DNA of 64,000 nt from Streptomyces sp. CG 926. Lineage in GTDB: Bacteria; Actinomycetota; Actinomycetes; Streptomycetales; Streptomycetaceae. This document shows positions 25,493 through 36,864 of this stretch, piece by piece. The DNA lies in the NCBI RefSeq assembly GCF_003148825.1, contig NZ_QGGZ01000011.1:310001-374000 (forward strand). Direction: 5' to 3'. Below the pieces are notes generated by a model that saw only the letters and a program-made list of their open reading frames with translations, had not been told where the DNA came from and ran no database searches. Made by a program: the position numbers and the translations under genes. Numbering within the stretch: position 1 is the first letter of the stretch; each line of letters opens with the position of its first letter.

Positions 25493-27013
25493 TCACGGCG
25501 CGCCCGGCGGCAGGAAGGGGAGCCCGGTGGGGGCGCCCCCCTCGATCAGCTTCAGCAGGGCATCCGTGTCCGCGTGCTGCTCGATCAGGTCGCCCAACAG
25601 GTCCAGCTGTTCCTCGCGCAGCGCGCCGAACGAGGTGTCCGGCGCGGGGACGAAGCGCCGCCCCGCGGCCGCGGCCACCTCCCGCAGGAACGCCCGGCGG
25701 AAGCCGTCCGACTCCAGCGATCCGTGCCAGTGGGTGCCCCACACCGACCCGACGCGGCAGCCGTCCAGGAAGGCCTCGCCGCCGAGCACCTCGGCCACGC
25801 CGTGGTGGATCTCGTAGCCCGCGACGTCCTCGCCCAGCGCCGAACCCACCGGCCGGGCCAGGGTCTTCTCCCGCTCGAAGCGGACCCGAACGGGGAGCAG
25901 CCCGAGGCCGTCGACCTCGCCCGCCCGCGATTCGACCTCGTCGGAGATCCGCTCGCCCAGCACCTGGAACCCGCCGCAGATGCCCAGCACCGGCCGCCCC
26001 TCGGCGGCCCGCCGCAGCAGCGCGTCCGCGAGCCCGCGTTCCCGCAGCCACGCCAGGGCCTTCACCGTGCCCCGGGTGCCCGGTACGACGACCAGGTCCG
26101 CGTCGACCAGTTCCTCGGCCCGGTCCACGAACCGCACCACGACCCCCGGCTCCGCCGCGAGCGCGTCCACGTCCGTGAAGTTCGACATCAGCGGCACCGC
26201 GCACACCGCGACCCGCAGCACGTCCTCGCCCACCGGCGGCGCGACCACGGACTCGCGTACCGCACCGCGCAGGGAGACCCGCAGGCCGTCCTCCTCGTCG
26301 ATGCCCAGGCCGTGCTGGAACGGCAGCACCCCGTAGGTGGCCCGGCCCGTCAGGCCGCGCAGCATCTCCATGCCCGGCTCCAGCAGCGACACGTCGCCGC
26401 GGAACTTGTTGACCAGATATCCCGCGATCAGGGACTGGTCCTCGGGGGAGAGCAGCGCCGTCGTCCCGAAGAAGGACGCGAAGACCCCGCCGCGGTCGAT
26501 GTCCCCGACCACGACCACCGGGAACCGCGCGGCGCGCGCGATGCCCATGTTCACGATGTCGGTCCGGCGCAGGTTGATCTCGGCCGGACTCCCCGCCCCC
26601 TCGCAGATCACGGCGTCATACGTGCCCCGCAGCTGCTCCAGGCAGTCCGTGACGATGCCGAGCAACTGCTCCTGACGCCCTCCGTGGTAGCCGCGGGCGC
26701 TCATCTCGCCCACCGGCTTGCCCAGCAGCACCACCTGGCTGCTGCGGTCGCTGCCGGGCTTGAGCAGCACCGGGTTCATCAGCGCGGTCGGCTCCACGCG
26801 GGCCGCCTGGGCCTGCATCGCCTGGGCGCGCCCGATCTCGGCGCCCTCCAGCGTCACGAAGGAGTTCAACGACATGTTCTGCGCCTTGAAGGGCGCCACC
26901 TTCACACCCTGCCGGGCCAGCCAACGGCAGATGCCCGCCGTGACCACGCTCTTGCCCGCGTCCGACGTGGTGCCCGCGACCAGCAGACCCCCGCCGCGCT
27001 TCGCGCCGCTCAT
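25493..27013 (-). CDS. cobQ: Cobyric acid synthase
   Basis: A 506-residue glutamine-dependent amidotransferase that amidates b, d, e and g carboxylates of adenosylcobyrinic acid a,c-diamide. The ATP-binding domain starts with [18 protein letters not shown] (about residues 9-26), followed by [12 protein letters not shown] and [13 protein letters not shown] near 135. The glutaminase part has Cys in [12 protein letters not shown] (about 344) and His in EIHHG (about 408). ATG 27013 overlaps the cobD stop as ATGA. Length is normal. Confidence 0.95.
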   Translation of the reverse strand: MSGAKRGGGLLVAGTTSDAGKSVVTAGICRWLARQGVKVAPFKAQNMSLNSFVTLEGAEIGRAQAMQAQAARVEPTALMNPVLLKPGSDRSSQVVLLGKPVGEMSARGYHGGRQEQLLGIVTDCLEQLRGTYDAVICEGAGSPAEINLRRTDIVNMGIARAARFPVVVVGDIDRGGVFASFFGTTALLSPEDQSLIAGYLVNKFRGDVSLLEPGMEMLRGLTGRATYGVLPFQHGLGIDEEDGLRVSLRGAVRESVVAPPVGEDVLRVAVCAVPLMSNFTDVDALAAEPGVVVRFVDRAEELVDADLVVVPGTRGTVKALAWLRERGLADALLRRAAEGRPVLGICGGFQVLGERISDEVESRAGEVDGLGLLPVRVRFEREKTLARPVGSALGEDVAGYEIHHGVAEVLGGEAFLDGCRVGSVWGTHWHGSLESDGFRRAFLREVAAAAGRRFVPAPDTSFGALREEQLDLLGDLIEQHADTDALLKLIEGGAPTGLPFLPPGAP

Positions 27014-27966
27014 GCGCGTCCCCCTCGTACTCGTGCCACCAGAGTCCGCGCCACCACGCAGGCGCCCAGCGTCAGCCAGGTCACCTGGCGCGACAGCCGT
27101 ACCGCCCGCTCGATGTCCGCGACCTCCACCGGCCGCCCCGCCCCGCCGTTCAGTACGGCCCGGTGCTCGACCCGGCCGCCGTAGGCGAGGGTTCCGCCCA
27201 GTCTGACGCCCAGCGCCCCGGCGAAGGAGGCCTCCACGGGGCCGGCGTTGGGGCTCGGGTGTGCGGCGGCGTCGGCGCGCCAGGCCCGTACGGCGCCCCG
27301 CCGGTCGGGTCCGGCCACTGCGGCGGCGACCGCCGTCAGCCGGGCCCCCGGCCAGCCGGCCAGGTCGTCGAGCCGGGCGGAGGCCCAGCCGTAGCGCAGG
27401 TGTCGGGGGGACTTGTGGCCGACCATCGCGTCCAGGGTGTTCACGGCGCGGAAGGCCAGCAGCCCGGGGACTCCGGCGACGGCGCCCCATACGAGGGCCC
27501 CGACCACCGCGTCGGAGGTGTTCTCGGCGACGGACTCCACGACGGCGCGGGCCATCTGCTGCCCGTCCAAGGCCTGCGGGTCGCGTCCGCACAGGTGGGG
27601 CAGCCGCTCACGGGCCACCTCGATGTCCCCGGCGGCCAGCGCGCCGCCGATGGCGCGGGCCTCGCGGCCCAGCGAGGTGCCGCCCACGACGGCCCAGGTG
27701 GCGGCGGCGGTCAGGGCGATACGGGCGGCCGCGGGCCGGGAGCGCACGGCGCGGGCGCCCAGCGCTCCGACGGCGGCAGCGCCCCCGGCGCACACCAGGG
27801 TGTGCAGGAGGCCTCGGGCGCGGTCGTCGCGCCACAAGGAGCGTTCGACGGCGGCGGCGGCCCGTCCGAAGGCGGCCACGGGGTGCCCTCGGCGCGGATC
27901 CCCGAGGATCCGGTCGCCGATCAGGCCCGCCGTGGCGCCGTACGCGAAGACGCGATCGGCACGCAT
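27010..27966 (-). CDS. cobD: Adenosylcobinamide-phosphate synthase (CobD/CbiB)
   Basis: A 318-residue membrane protein that attaches the aminopropanol (phosphate) side chain to adenosylcobyric acid. Family features are [14 protein letters not shown] near the N-terminus (here [12 protein letters not shown], about residue 20), [25 protein letters not shown] (about 145-170), [10 protein letters not shown] near 178 and [20 protein letters not shown] near 245. Four or five hydrophobic helices are present. ATG 27966 begins the family-like sequence; the frame continues upstream through the riboswitch but that part is not coding. GAGGAC lies 13 bases upstream. Confidence 0.95.
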   Translation of the reverse strand: MRADRVFAYGATAGLIGDRILGDPRRGHPVAAFGRAAAAVERSLWRDDRARGLLHTLVCAGGAAAVGALGARAVRSRPAAARIALTAAATWAVVGGTSLGREARAIGGALAAGDIEVARERLPHLCGRDPQALDGQQMARAVVESVAENTSDAVVGALVWGAVAGVPGLLAFRAVNTLDAMVGHKSPRHLRYGWASARLDDLAGWPGARLTAVAAAVAGPDRRGAVRAWRADAAAHPSPNAGPVEASFAGALGVRLGGTLAYGGRVEHRAVLNGGAGRPVEVADIERAVRLSRQVTWLTLGACVVARTLVARVRGGRA

Positions 27967-28004
27967 GGTGGCAGGTATGTCCTCACTCAGGGTCCGCGCC
28001 CTGG

Positions 28005-28157
28005 TTCGACGTGTCCGGCGGCGAGAGTTCCTGGCTCCCGGGACGCACGCGCGGCGTGCGATTCCGGTGACAGTGGCGGGACCGCGCCGGATTCGCACCG
28101 GACTTCCTCTCCATGCCGCCGTATTGGCTCGGGCAGTCCACCACGCACCTCGAACGC
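28005..28157 (-). ncRNA. Cobalamin riboswitch upstream of cobD-cobQ
   Basis: Read on the minus strand, the region shows the cobalamin (B12) riboswitch core: GAGGAAGTCCGGTGCGAATC followed by CCGGCGCGGTCCCGCCACTG at about 28119-28062, then the B12 box GAGCCAGGAACTC near 28036-28024. A small CAGGG/CCCTG hairpin (27988-28003) follows, close to the presumed ribosome binding site of cobD (GAGGAC near 27980), which suits translational shut-off when adenosylcobalamin binds. Boundaries are approximate. Confidence 0.92.
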
Positions 28158-28159
28158 CC

Positions 28160-28176
28160 GTCAACTCGCCGTTGAC
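28160..28176. promoter_or_regulatory. GTCAAC-N5-GTTGAC palindrome above the riboswitch
   Basis: A perfect six-base-arm inverted repeat (28160-28165 and 28171-28176) just upstream of the riboswitch. On the minus strand it contains TTGAC, which could serve as a -35 element, so it may be promoter, operator or both for the cob operon. Confidence 0.45.
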
Positions 28177-28242
28177 CTGCGGTGCGGCGGGGGCGGAGGG
28201 CGCGGGATGGACCGGTGGGCGGACGCGGGAGGGAACGCGAAA

Positions 28243-28271
28243 GCTCCCCCCGGGACGAACCCGGAGGGAGC
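28243..28271 (-). terminator. Terminator of the PiT operon
   Basis: GCTCCCCCCGGG (28243-28254) pairs with CCCGGAGGGAGC (28260-28271) with one mismatch and a five-base loop; on the minus strand it is followed by TTTCG. It closes the phosphate transporter operon and insulates the cob promoter. Confidence 0.75.
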
Positions 28272-28302
28272 CTTCAGACCCGACCCGCCCTGCGAGGGCG
28301 GA

Positions 28303-28524
28303 TCAGGCGACGATCAGGTAGATCCCGTACGTCACGGCCGCCGCGACGAGCGCGAAGCACAGGTACGCGCCGGTGCGGGCGAGGGTGGCGGTGCCGCCCT
28401 GCTCGGTGGCGGTCTCGTGCTTGGACAGGCCCACCAGGCCCAGGGTGAACAGGGCCACGAGCGCGACGGTGGCGGAGAGGCTGACCCCGAAGACGGAGCC
28501 GAGTGCTTCCCAGTCGATCTTCAT
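28303..28524 (-). CDS. Small two-helix membrane protein following PiT
   Basis: A 73-residue protein with two hydrophobic helices (about residues 12-33, SLSATVALVALFTLGLVGL, and 51-72, AYLCFALVAAAVTYGIYLIV) and a short charged loop (SKHETATEQGG). ATG 28524 lies 40 bases after the stop of the PiT gene on the same strand and before a shared terminator, so it is in the PiT operon. It may be a small accessory subunit of the transporter; no function is established to my knowledge. Confidence 0.75.
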   Translation of the reverse strand: MKIDWEALGSVFGVSLSATVALVALFTLGLVGLSKHETATEQGGTATLARTGAYLCFALVAAAVTYGIYLIVA

Positions 28525-28564
28525 ACTGCCACTTTCTGAGTGTCCGGGTCTCTGTATGTCTCGG

Positions 28565-29866
<1,302 letters not shown>

Positions 29867-30187
29867 TTACCCAGGCTTCTGTTTGACGTCAGTGGCTCGG
29901 CGACCGTAGGCAATCTGGGTGAACGGAAGATGAACTGGCGCGGGCGGAGCGGTGTACTGGCGCGGGGTGTGATCGGGCCATTCGTCCTGATTCTTCCGTA
30001 GATAACGCGATTAATGCACGTCAAAGCCGGGTGAATGAGCCCCTCCGGCGGCTGTCCCACGCACGTCCGCCCCCACCGCCGGAGCGCCGAAAGAGACTTA
30101 GATCACTCGGCGGCGGACCGGCTCGCGGCGACGGCGGAGGGATCCGCTCCGGTGGCCCGCCGAAGACCCCGACCCGACACTGGAGCA
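29867..30187. other. Divergent promoter region between PiT and the hydrolase gene
   Basis: A 321-base gene-free region. The left part carries the PHO box at 29918-29935. The part from 29985 to 30030 is comparatively A+T-rich (TTCCGTAGATAACGCGATTAA), fitting a promoter. I see no gene and no other repeat. Confidence 0.5.
29918..29935 (-). promoter_or_regulatory. PHO box upstream of the PiT gene
   Basis: On the minus strand GTTCATC (29935-29929) and GTTCACC (29924-29918) are direct repeats exactly 11 bases apart; the second is a perfect PhoP heptamer and the first matches six of seven. The site lies about 51 bases before the PiT start codon, where PhoP binding could either activate or, if over the promoter, repress. 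Confidence 0.85.
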
Positions 30188-31315
30188 GTGCGTACCGCGA
30201 CAGCGACGGCAGCGGCCGTCACCACGACTCTGCTGGGTGCCGGCGCGGCCGCCGTCGTCATCGGCAGGCACGCCGCCGACGCGGCCCTGCGGCCCGAACC
30301 CGGACGACCCCTGCCCGGCGGACGGCTCAGCGTCCACTCCGTGGCCGACGGCCGGATCACCCTGACCCGCTCGCTCGCCTCCCTGCGCCCAGGTACCTAC
30401 GGCCTGGTCGCACCCGGCGTGCACGCCGTCGTCGGGCCCGTGGTCCCGGGCGCCGACCCCGGCCCGGACGCGGTCGTGCGGCGACTCGTCTCCGTCGGTC
30501 ACGGCACCCTCGCGCCCGGCACCCGGGTCTCCCTCACCCCCCAGGTGTACGTGGGCAACCCGCGCACGGCCCTCGGGCTCGACCACGCCGACGTGGACAT
30601 CCCCGGGGAGCTCGGCGCCCTGCCCGCCTGGTTCCTGCCCGCCGCTCGGGACACCTGGGTGATCACCGTGCACGGGCTCGGCGCCGGCCGCGAGCACCCG
30701 ATGGTGGTCATGCCCTTCCTGCACCGCCATCAGCTGCCCGTCCTGGACCTCGGCTACCGGGGCGACCTGGGCGCCCCCGCCTCCCCGGACGGCCTCGGCC
30801 ACCTCGGTGAATCCGAATGGCGTGACCTGGACGCCGCCATCCGCTACGCCCTGCGCTACGGAGCCCGCCGCGTGATCCTGTACGGCTGGTCCACCGGCGC
30901 CACCATGGCCCTGCGCGCCTTCGAGCGCTCGCCGCTGGCCCACCGGATCTCCGGGCTGGTCCTCGACTCCCCGGTGCTCGACCGGGACGCCACCCTGCGG
31001 GGCCTCGCCGCGGCGCGCGGCGTCCCCCGGGTGGTCCTGCCGCTGGCGGTCCGGGCCGCCGAGGGCCTCACGGGCCTGCGCGCCGCCCCCCGGCCGGCGG
31101 ACGCCGACCCCACAGTGCTGCGCGTCCCCGTACTGATCGTCCACGGCCCGGACGACAGCCTCGCCCCCTGGGGCCCCTCCCGCGCACTCGCCGCCGCCCG
31201 CCCCGACCTCGTCACGCTGCACACCGTGGCCGGGGCCGGGCACGGCGCGATGTGGAACGCTGACCCGGCCGGTTACGAGGAGGCCCTGCGCCGCTTCCTC
31301 ACCCCTCTCATGTGA
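30188..31315 (+). CDS. Alpha/beta-hydrolase with N-terminal membrane anchor
   Basis: A 375-residue protein. A hydrophobic segment at about residues 5-27 (AAAVTTTLLGAGAAAVVIG) suggests a membrane anchor or signal. The C-terminal two thirds is an alpha/beta-hydrolase: oxyanion-side VHGLGAGREH near 160, nucleophile elbow GWSTGA near 236, Asp in IVHGPDDSLAP near 321 and His in AGHGAMWN near 349. Substrate is unknown. GTG 30188 is chosen because the anchor follows at once; GGAG lies unusually close to it, so the exact start is uncertain. It diverges from the PiT gene. Confidence 0.8.
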   Translation: MRTATATAAAVTTTLLGAGAAAVVIGRHAADAALRPEPGRPLPGGRLSVHSVADGRITLTRSLASLRPGTYGLVAPGVHAVVGPVVPGADPGPDAVVRRLVSVGHGTLAPGTRVSLTPQVYVGNPRTALGLDHADVDIPGELGALPAWFLPAARDTWVITVHGLGAGREHPMVVMPFLHRHQLPVLDLGYRGDLGAPASPDGLGHLGESEWRDLDAAIRYALRYGARRVILYGWSTGATMALRAFERSPLAHRISGLVLDSPVLDRDATLRGLAAARGVPRVVLPLAVRAAEGLTGLRAAPRPADADPTVLRVPVLIVHGPDDSLAPWGPSRALAAARPDLVTLHTVAGAGHGAMWNADPAGYEEALRRFLTPLM

Positions 31316-31377
31316 AGACCGTGTCGAGGCCCGCGCCGAAGCCCTCGTGAACGGCCGTGTGAAGGGGTCTCATGTGA

Positions 31378-31400
31378 AGGCCCTGTGACGGACAGGGCCT
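31378..31400 (+). terminator. Hairpin after the hydrolase gene
   Basis: AGGCCCTGT (31378-31386), loop GACGG, ACAGGGCCT (31392-31400), a perfect nine-pair stem 63 bases past the hydrolase stop. A 12-base direct repeat, TCTCATGTGAAG, occurs at 31306-31317 (over the stop codon) and again at 31368-31379. Confidence 0.65.
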
Positions 31401-31494
31401 CACGGGCGGCTTGTCCCGGTCTGCGCTGCGGGTGGGCGGCGGCAACGGCCGGTTCCGTTTGGGCTTTCGGCCAGTGACGGGCGAGACTGCTTCC

Positions 31495-32919
31495 GTGACG
31501 TCCCGAAAGCCTGATGAGCAGTTGGCTCGCGACTCCAGACTCCGACTCGTCTCGCCGCGTTCCGTCGCCGCGGCCCGCAAGGCGGTGACCGACCGACGCA
31601 CCCGGCCCGCGCCCAGGCCCCCGGCGGGTACACCCGCCACGGCCGACCTCGCGAACCGGGCCCGGGCCTCGCTCGCCGACGCCGTACGCCTGACCCGCTG
31701 GGCCGAGCGCAACCTCGGCGCCGGAGACGGCGGCCGGCCCGCCCCCACCGGCGCCCTGCCCGCGTCCGACGTCGAACGCGCCGCCGAGGAACTGGGCCTG
31801 ACGCACGGCCAGATCCAGGTCGGCTGGGACCGCGCCCGCCTCGCCGGACTGGTGGAGGTGCACGGCGGTCACGCCCGCCCCGGCTGGCGGCTGCGCGCCT
31901 GGGACCGCGACGACACCGCCGTACTGCGCGGCTGGGTCGCCCTCTTCGACGCCTGGTCGCTGGTCCATCCCGCACCCGCCGACATCGCCCCCTCGGCCGT
32001 CGCCGAGGTCGTCGAGGCGATGCCCCAACTCCTCTCCCTGCTCCAGCTGTCCGCCGGCCCGGTGACCGTCCCCGACCTGCTCGACCTGCTCGGGCAGCGC
32101 GTCACCGAACTGCGCGACGAGCGGTGCGAGATCCCCTACGAGTCCGAGCCGACCGTGGCACTGACGTCCGCCGCGGGATCCGCGGAGGCCCGCCCCGTCC
32201 CGCTCGCCCGGCTGCTGCGCTGGGCGCTCGGCGGACTCGCCGCCGTGGACGCCGTCACCCTCGGCCCCGCCCGGGCCACGCTCACCCCGCTCGGCAGCTG
32301 GGCCGTCTGGGTCAAGCTGGAGCAGATCTGCGTCGCCGCGCAGAGCCCCGCCGGGAACATCGAGCAGTCCGCCGCCGCCATGCTGCACGGCTGCGCGCGG
32401 CTCACCCCGGGACCCGCCCGCGCCGAGTACCAGGCCTGGCTCGCCGCCCGGCCCGTCGGCCACGCCGTGACCGAGCTGCTGCAGGCCGCCCGGGGCGAGG
32501 ACGCCCTGCTGCGCGGCCTCGCCTTCGAGGCGCTGCGCGTGGTCGGCGCCCCCGCCGAGCCCGAGGTGCGCGCCGCCGTGCGCGAACCGGCCCTGCGCCC
32601 CTACGCCCTGCTCTGGCTCGCCGTGCACGACGGGGTCGACCCCGACGACGCCCAGGACGTCCTGACCGCCGAGGAGTCGACCTGGCTCTGGGTGGACACC
32701 GCGGCCGCCATCGCCGACCACGGGGAGGCCGAGCTGCTGGCCCGCCACCTGGACTCCGCCGTGCGGACCACCGTCCCCCGGCTGCTGGACGAGGTCCGCG
32801 CGGTCGGCCATCCGCGCACGGTGCAGGTGCTGGTCGCGCTCGCCGCGGCTCACCCCGACCCGACGCTGGCCAAGGCGGTCCGCCGGGCCGCCTTCCAGGT
32901 CCACACCGGCGGCGAGTGA
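31495..32919 (+). CDS. Uncharacterised 474-residue Streptomyces protein
   Basis: A soluble, Ala/Leu/Arg-rich protein I do not recognise. The region about 75-140 (SDVERAAEELGLTHGQIQVGW, then RARLAGLVEVHGG) looks like a winged-helix fold. The rest is helical, with repeated Leu-rich helices of about 35-40 residues (for example LLRGLAFEALRVVGAPAEPEV, then VRTTVPRLLDEVRAVGHP, then VQVLVALAAAHPDPTLAKAVR) that resemble HEAT-like repeats. GTG 31495 is chosen since upstream codons are non-conserved in style; no strong ribosome binding site. It may be a DNA-binding or scaffold protein. Confidence 0.7.
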   Translation: MTSRKPDEQLARDSRLRLVSPRSVAAARKAVTDRRTRPAPRPPAGTPATADLANRARASLADAVRLTRWAERNLGAGDGGRPAPTGALPASDVERAAEELGLTHGQIQVGWDRARLAGLVEVHGGHARPGWRLRAWDRDDTAVLRGWVALFDAWSLVHPAPADIAPSAVAEVVEAMPQLLSLLQLSAGPVTVPDLLDLLGQRVTELRDERCEIPYESEPTVALTSAAGSAEARPVPLARLLRWALGGLAAVDAVTLGPARATLTPLGSWAVWVKLEQICVAAQSPAGNIEQSAAAMLHGCARLTPGPARAEYQAWLAARPVGHAVTELLQAARGEDALLRGLAFEALRVVGAPAEPEVRAAVREPALRPYALLWLAVHDGVDPDDAQDVLTAEESTWLWVDTAAAIADHGEAELLARHLDSAVRTTVPRLLDEVRAVGHPRTVQVLVALAAAHPDPTLAKAVRRAAFQVHTGGE

Positions 32920-32961
32920 TCCCGTAGGAGAACGCGGGTGGGAACGGGCGCGCCGTCGGGG

Positions 32962-33357
32962 TCAGACCTGCGGCGCGTACGTCCCGAAGCTCCAGACGTT
33001 GCCCTCCGCGTCACGGGCCATGTAGTCACGGGAGCCGTAGTCCTGGTCGGTGGGCTCCATCACGATCTCCGCGCCGTGCTCGACCGCCCGCCGGTGGTGG
33101 GCGTCCACGTCGGCGACCACCACATAGACCCCCGAGGGGCCGGCTCCCTCCATGGCCTTGTCGAAGGCTCCGCCCCGGCCCGAGCTGCCCAGCATCACCA
33201 TGCCGTTGCCGTACGCCAGCTCGGCGTGCATCACCGAGCCGTCCTCACCTTCGTAGACGGCGACCTGGCTGAAGCCGAAGGCCTCGGTCAGCAGCTTGAT
33301 GGCCGCCTTCGCGTCGCGGTAGACCAGGGTGGGACAGATGGACGGAACGCCTGACAT
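32962..33357 (-). CDS. VOC-superfamily (glyoxalase-like) protein
   Basis: A 131-residue protein with two beta-alpha-beta-beta-beta repeats of the vicinal oxygen chelate fold: CPTLVYRDAKAAIKLLTEAFGF (about 7-28), VMHAELAYGNGMVMLG (about 42-57) and DVDAHHRRAVEHGAEIVMEP (about 82-101), ending in the typical RDAEGNVWSFGTY. The group is near PhnB/bleomycin-resistance-like proteins; substrate cannot be assigned. ATG 33357 has GAGGGAG eight bases upstream; GTG 33366 is less likely. Confidence 0.85.
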   Translation of the reverse strand: MSGVPSICPTLVYRDAKAAIKLLTEAFGFSQVAVYEGEDGSVMHAELAYGNGMVMLGSSGRGGAFDKAMEGAGPSGVYVVVADVDAHHRRAVEHGAEIVMEPTDQDYGSRDYMARDAEGNVWSFGTYAPQV

Positions 33358-33420
33358 GACGATCACTCCCTCTCGTGACGGTGACCCGCGTCACACCAGC
33401 ATGGCAGGCGTCACCGACAG

Positions 33421-34317
33421 TCAGCGGAAGGTGTTGCACTGGGCCATGTCGCCGGTCCGGTAGCCCTGGTAGAACCACTGCTGACGCTGCTCGGCCGAGC
33501 CGTGCGTCCAGGACTCCGGGGACACCCGGCCCTGGAACTTCTCCTGGATCCGGTCGTCGCCGACCGCGGCCGCCGCGTTCAGCCCGTCCCGGATGTCCGC
33601 CTCCGTCAACGACGTGATCAGCGGGCGCCCGGTGGAGGCGTCCGCGACGTTCGTCGCGTTGTGCGCCCACACCCCGGCGTAGCAGTCGGCCTGCAGCTCG
33701 ACCTTGACCGCGTTGCTGTTCGGACCCACCCGGCCGTCCTGGGCCCGCTGGAGGGTTCCGGTCAGGTTCTGGATGTGGTGCCCGTACTCGTGGGCGACGA
33801 CGTAGGCCTGGGCGAAGGGGCCGCCGGTCGCGCCGAACTTCGTCCGCAGGTCGTCGAAGAAGCCCAGGTCCAGATAGACCTGCCGGTCCGCCGGGCAGTA
33901 GAAGGGGCCCACCGCCGCGCTCGCGGTCCCGCACGCGGTGTTCACCCGGTTCTCGAAGAACACGGTCGACGCCGGGCTGTACCGGCCGCCGCGCTCGGCG
34001 AACTCCTGCTTCCAGAAGGCCTGGGTGCTCCGGACGACCGCCACCAGCCGGCAGTCCTCGCGCGCGTTCGCGTCCCGCCCCGACTTGCAGGCCTGCTGCA
34101 CCTGGTTGAGCGACGAGGAGATCGGCGTCGGCTCGGGCTCACCGGTGGACAGCCCCAGCTGGTCCGGCCCCACGCCGAACAGCAGCCCGATGACCAGCGC
34201 GATCAGACCGACGATGCCGCCGCCGACGGTGGCCTTCCCGCCCGGGATCCGGCCGCCACCGCCCCGCATGTCCTTGACCTCGGAGCTGTCGAGACTGGCG
34301 TCGTCGTCGAACTGCAT
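33421..34317 (-). CDS. Neutral zinc metallopeptidase (YpfJ/KPN_02809 family)
   Basis: A 298-residue membrane-anchored protein. An acidic cytoplasmic head (about 1-30) is followed by one hydrophobic helix (about 31-50, VGGGIVGLIALVIGLLFGVG) and an extracytoplasmic peptidase domain with the zincin motif AHEYGHHIQNLTG (about residue 170), the third ligand probably in VELQADCYAGVWAHN (about 200). Paired Cys (CKSG, CRL, CGTA, FYCP, ADC, AQC) fit an exported, disulfide-bonded protein. Such proteins are widespread; substrate unknown. ATG 34317 has GGAGGG nine bases upstream. Confidence 0.88.
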   Translation of the reverse strand: MQFDDDASLDSSEVKDMRGGGGRIPGGKATVGGGIVGLIALVIGLLFGVGPDQLGLSTGEPEPTPISSSLNQVQQACKSGRDANAREDCRLVAVVRSTQAFWKQEFAERGGRYSPASTVFFENRVNTACGTASAAVGPFYCPADRQVYLDLGFFDDLRTKFGATGGPFAQAYVVAHEYGHHIQNLTGTLQRAQDGRVGPNSNAVKVELQADCYAGVWAHNATNVADASTGRPLITSLTEADIRDGLNAAAAVGDDRIQEKFQGRVSPESWTHGSAEQRQQWFYQGYRTGDMAQCNTFR

Positions 34318-34512
34318 CCCGCACCGCCCTCCATCCGTGACCCAGGCGCGGTCGCGTCTCCGCCCATGCGGCGAGTATCAACCCAATCGTCCCTGTATGC
34401 GCCTCGGCCGCTCCGTGGGGCCGCCGGCCCGAACGGGGGATACGGGGGAGCGGATCCCGCAGGCCGGACGGCCGGGCCCGGGCCCGGAAAGTAGTTGCGC
34501 ACCCCCGGTAGA
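34318..34512. other. Region between metallopeptidase and ABC-F genes
   Basis: Divergent promoter region. TAGAAT at 34509-34514 is a good -10 match seven bases before the ATG of the mini-ORF at 34522. No other element is clear. Confidence 0.4.
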
Positions 34513-34545
34513 ATGTCTCTCATGGCAAATCTCCTCGCGGATTAG
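34513..34545 (+). CDS. Putative 10-codon leader peptide before ABC-F
   Basis: ATG 34513 opens MSLMANLLAD and stops at TAG 34543-34545, 62 bases before the ABC-F start. An internal ATG at 34522 (MANLLAD) would be leaderless if transcription starts at the base expected from the TAGAAT element. Short leader ORFs control several antibiotic-resistance ABC-F genes through ribosome stalling; here that is only a possibility. Confidence 0.3.
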   Translation: MSLMANLLAD

Positions 34546-34607
34546 CGGCGTCGAAGCTTCGCGTCCTGCCCCCCTTCCGCCGACCCGACCCGCCCTGGAG
34601 TATTTCC

Positions 34608-36206
<1,599 letters not shown>

Positions 36207-36570
36207 TCGGGTTCCGGTTCCGGTTCCGCTTCTGATCCAATTCCTTATGGATCATTCGGCTCACGGGTGATCCATCATCTGAGTGAGACGGTCTCGTACC
36301 GTTGCGCGTCGTACGACGGCCCCGGCCGCACCTTCGAGGGTGCGCGACCGGGGCCGTTCATTTTCCGCTTCCGCGCCCCTGACCTGGAGATTCCTGGCGC
36401 GGGCAGCGGAGTGTGACGGAAGTCATGCAGCGGAAGGGAAGATTCCGTTCTGCTCGGGTGTCCACCGGTCGAGAAATGCCGTCGTACCGACCTTGCTGAA
36501 TGGGTGGCCAGGAAGCGTGGGAGGGGTGATCATGAGAAGTCCAGAGCGCACTTCCCATGAGGAGGCACGG
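36207..36570. other. Intergenic region between ABC-F and gbn
   Basis: A 364-base region with three tandem GGTTCC hexamers (36210-36227) right after the ABC-F stop, three alternating inverted heptamers TGATCCA/TGGATCA/TGATCCA (36233, 36248, 36268) that each contain GATC, a strong terminator (36316-36357) and then about 200 bases of presumed gbn promoter with a further GATC at 36528-36531. Confidence 0.6.
36316..36357 (+). terminator. Terminator after the ABC-F gene
   Basis: ACGGCCCCGG (36316-36325) pairs with CCGGGGCCGT (36348-36357), with an inner CGCACC/GGTGCG stem and TTCGA loop, followed by TCATTTTCC. A strong intrinsic terminator for the plus-strand ABC-F transcript. Confidence 0.88.
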
Positions 36571-36792
36571 GTGGCCGAGACTCTGAAGAAGGGCAGCCGG
36601 GTAACCGGCGCCGCGCGCGACAAGCTCGCGGCAGACCTGAAGAAGAAGTACGACTCCGGTGCGAGTATCCGGGCGCTGGCCGAAGAGACCGGCCGGTCCT
36701 ACGGATTCGTCCATCGGATGCTCAGTGAGTCCGGGGTGTCGCTGCGTGGTCGCGGAGGCGCGACGCGAGGCAAGAAGGCTGCTACGGCCTGA
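36571..36792 (+). CDS. gbn: GATC-binding nucleoid-associated protein Gbn
   Basis: A 73-residue basic protein that matches my memory of Gbn (SCO1839 of S. coelicolor), described as a small nucleoid-associated protein that binds GATC-containing sites and affects development and antibiotic production. The sequence is basic at both ends (VAETLKKGSR, then GRGGATRGKKAATA) with a central HTH (about 28-55, GASIRALAEETGRSYGFVHR). GTG 36571 gives exactly 73 residues and has GGAGG at 36560-36564; the open frame upstream is not needed. It is monocistronic, between two terminators. Several GATC sites lie upstream, which would suit autoregulation. Confidence 0.9.
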   Translation: MAETLKKGSRVTGAARDKLAADLKKKYDSGASIRALAEETGRSYGFVHRMLSESGVSLRGRGGATRGKKAATA

Positions 36793-36864
36793 CCCCGGGC
36801 CCATCGGTTCCGACGTTCCAACAGCTTCAAGGTTCATCATGATCCGACGGTTCCTTCGGTGACC

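Noticed and set aside
36233-36254. Terminator formed by TGATCCA/TGGATCA
   Set aside because: Seven A/T-rich pairs are weak beside the strong terminator at 36316-36357; noted as GATC-site cluster instead.
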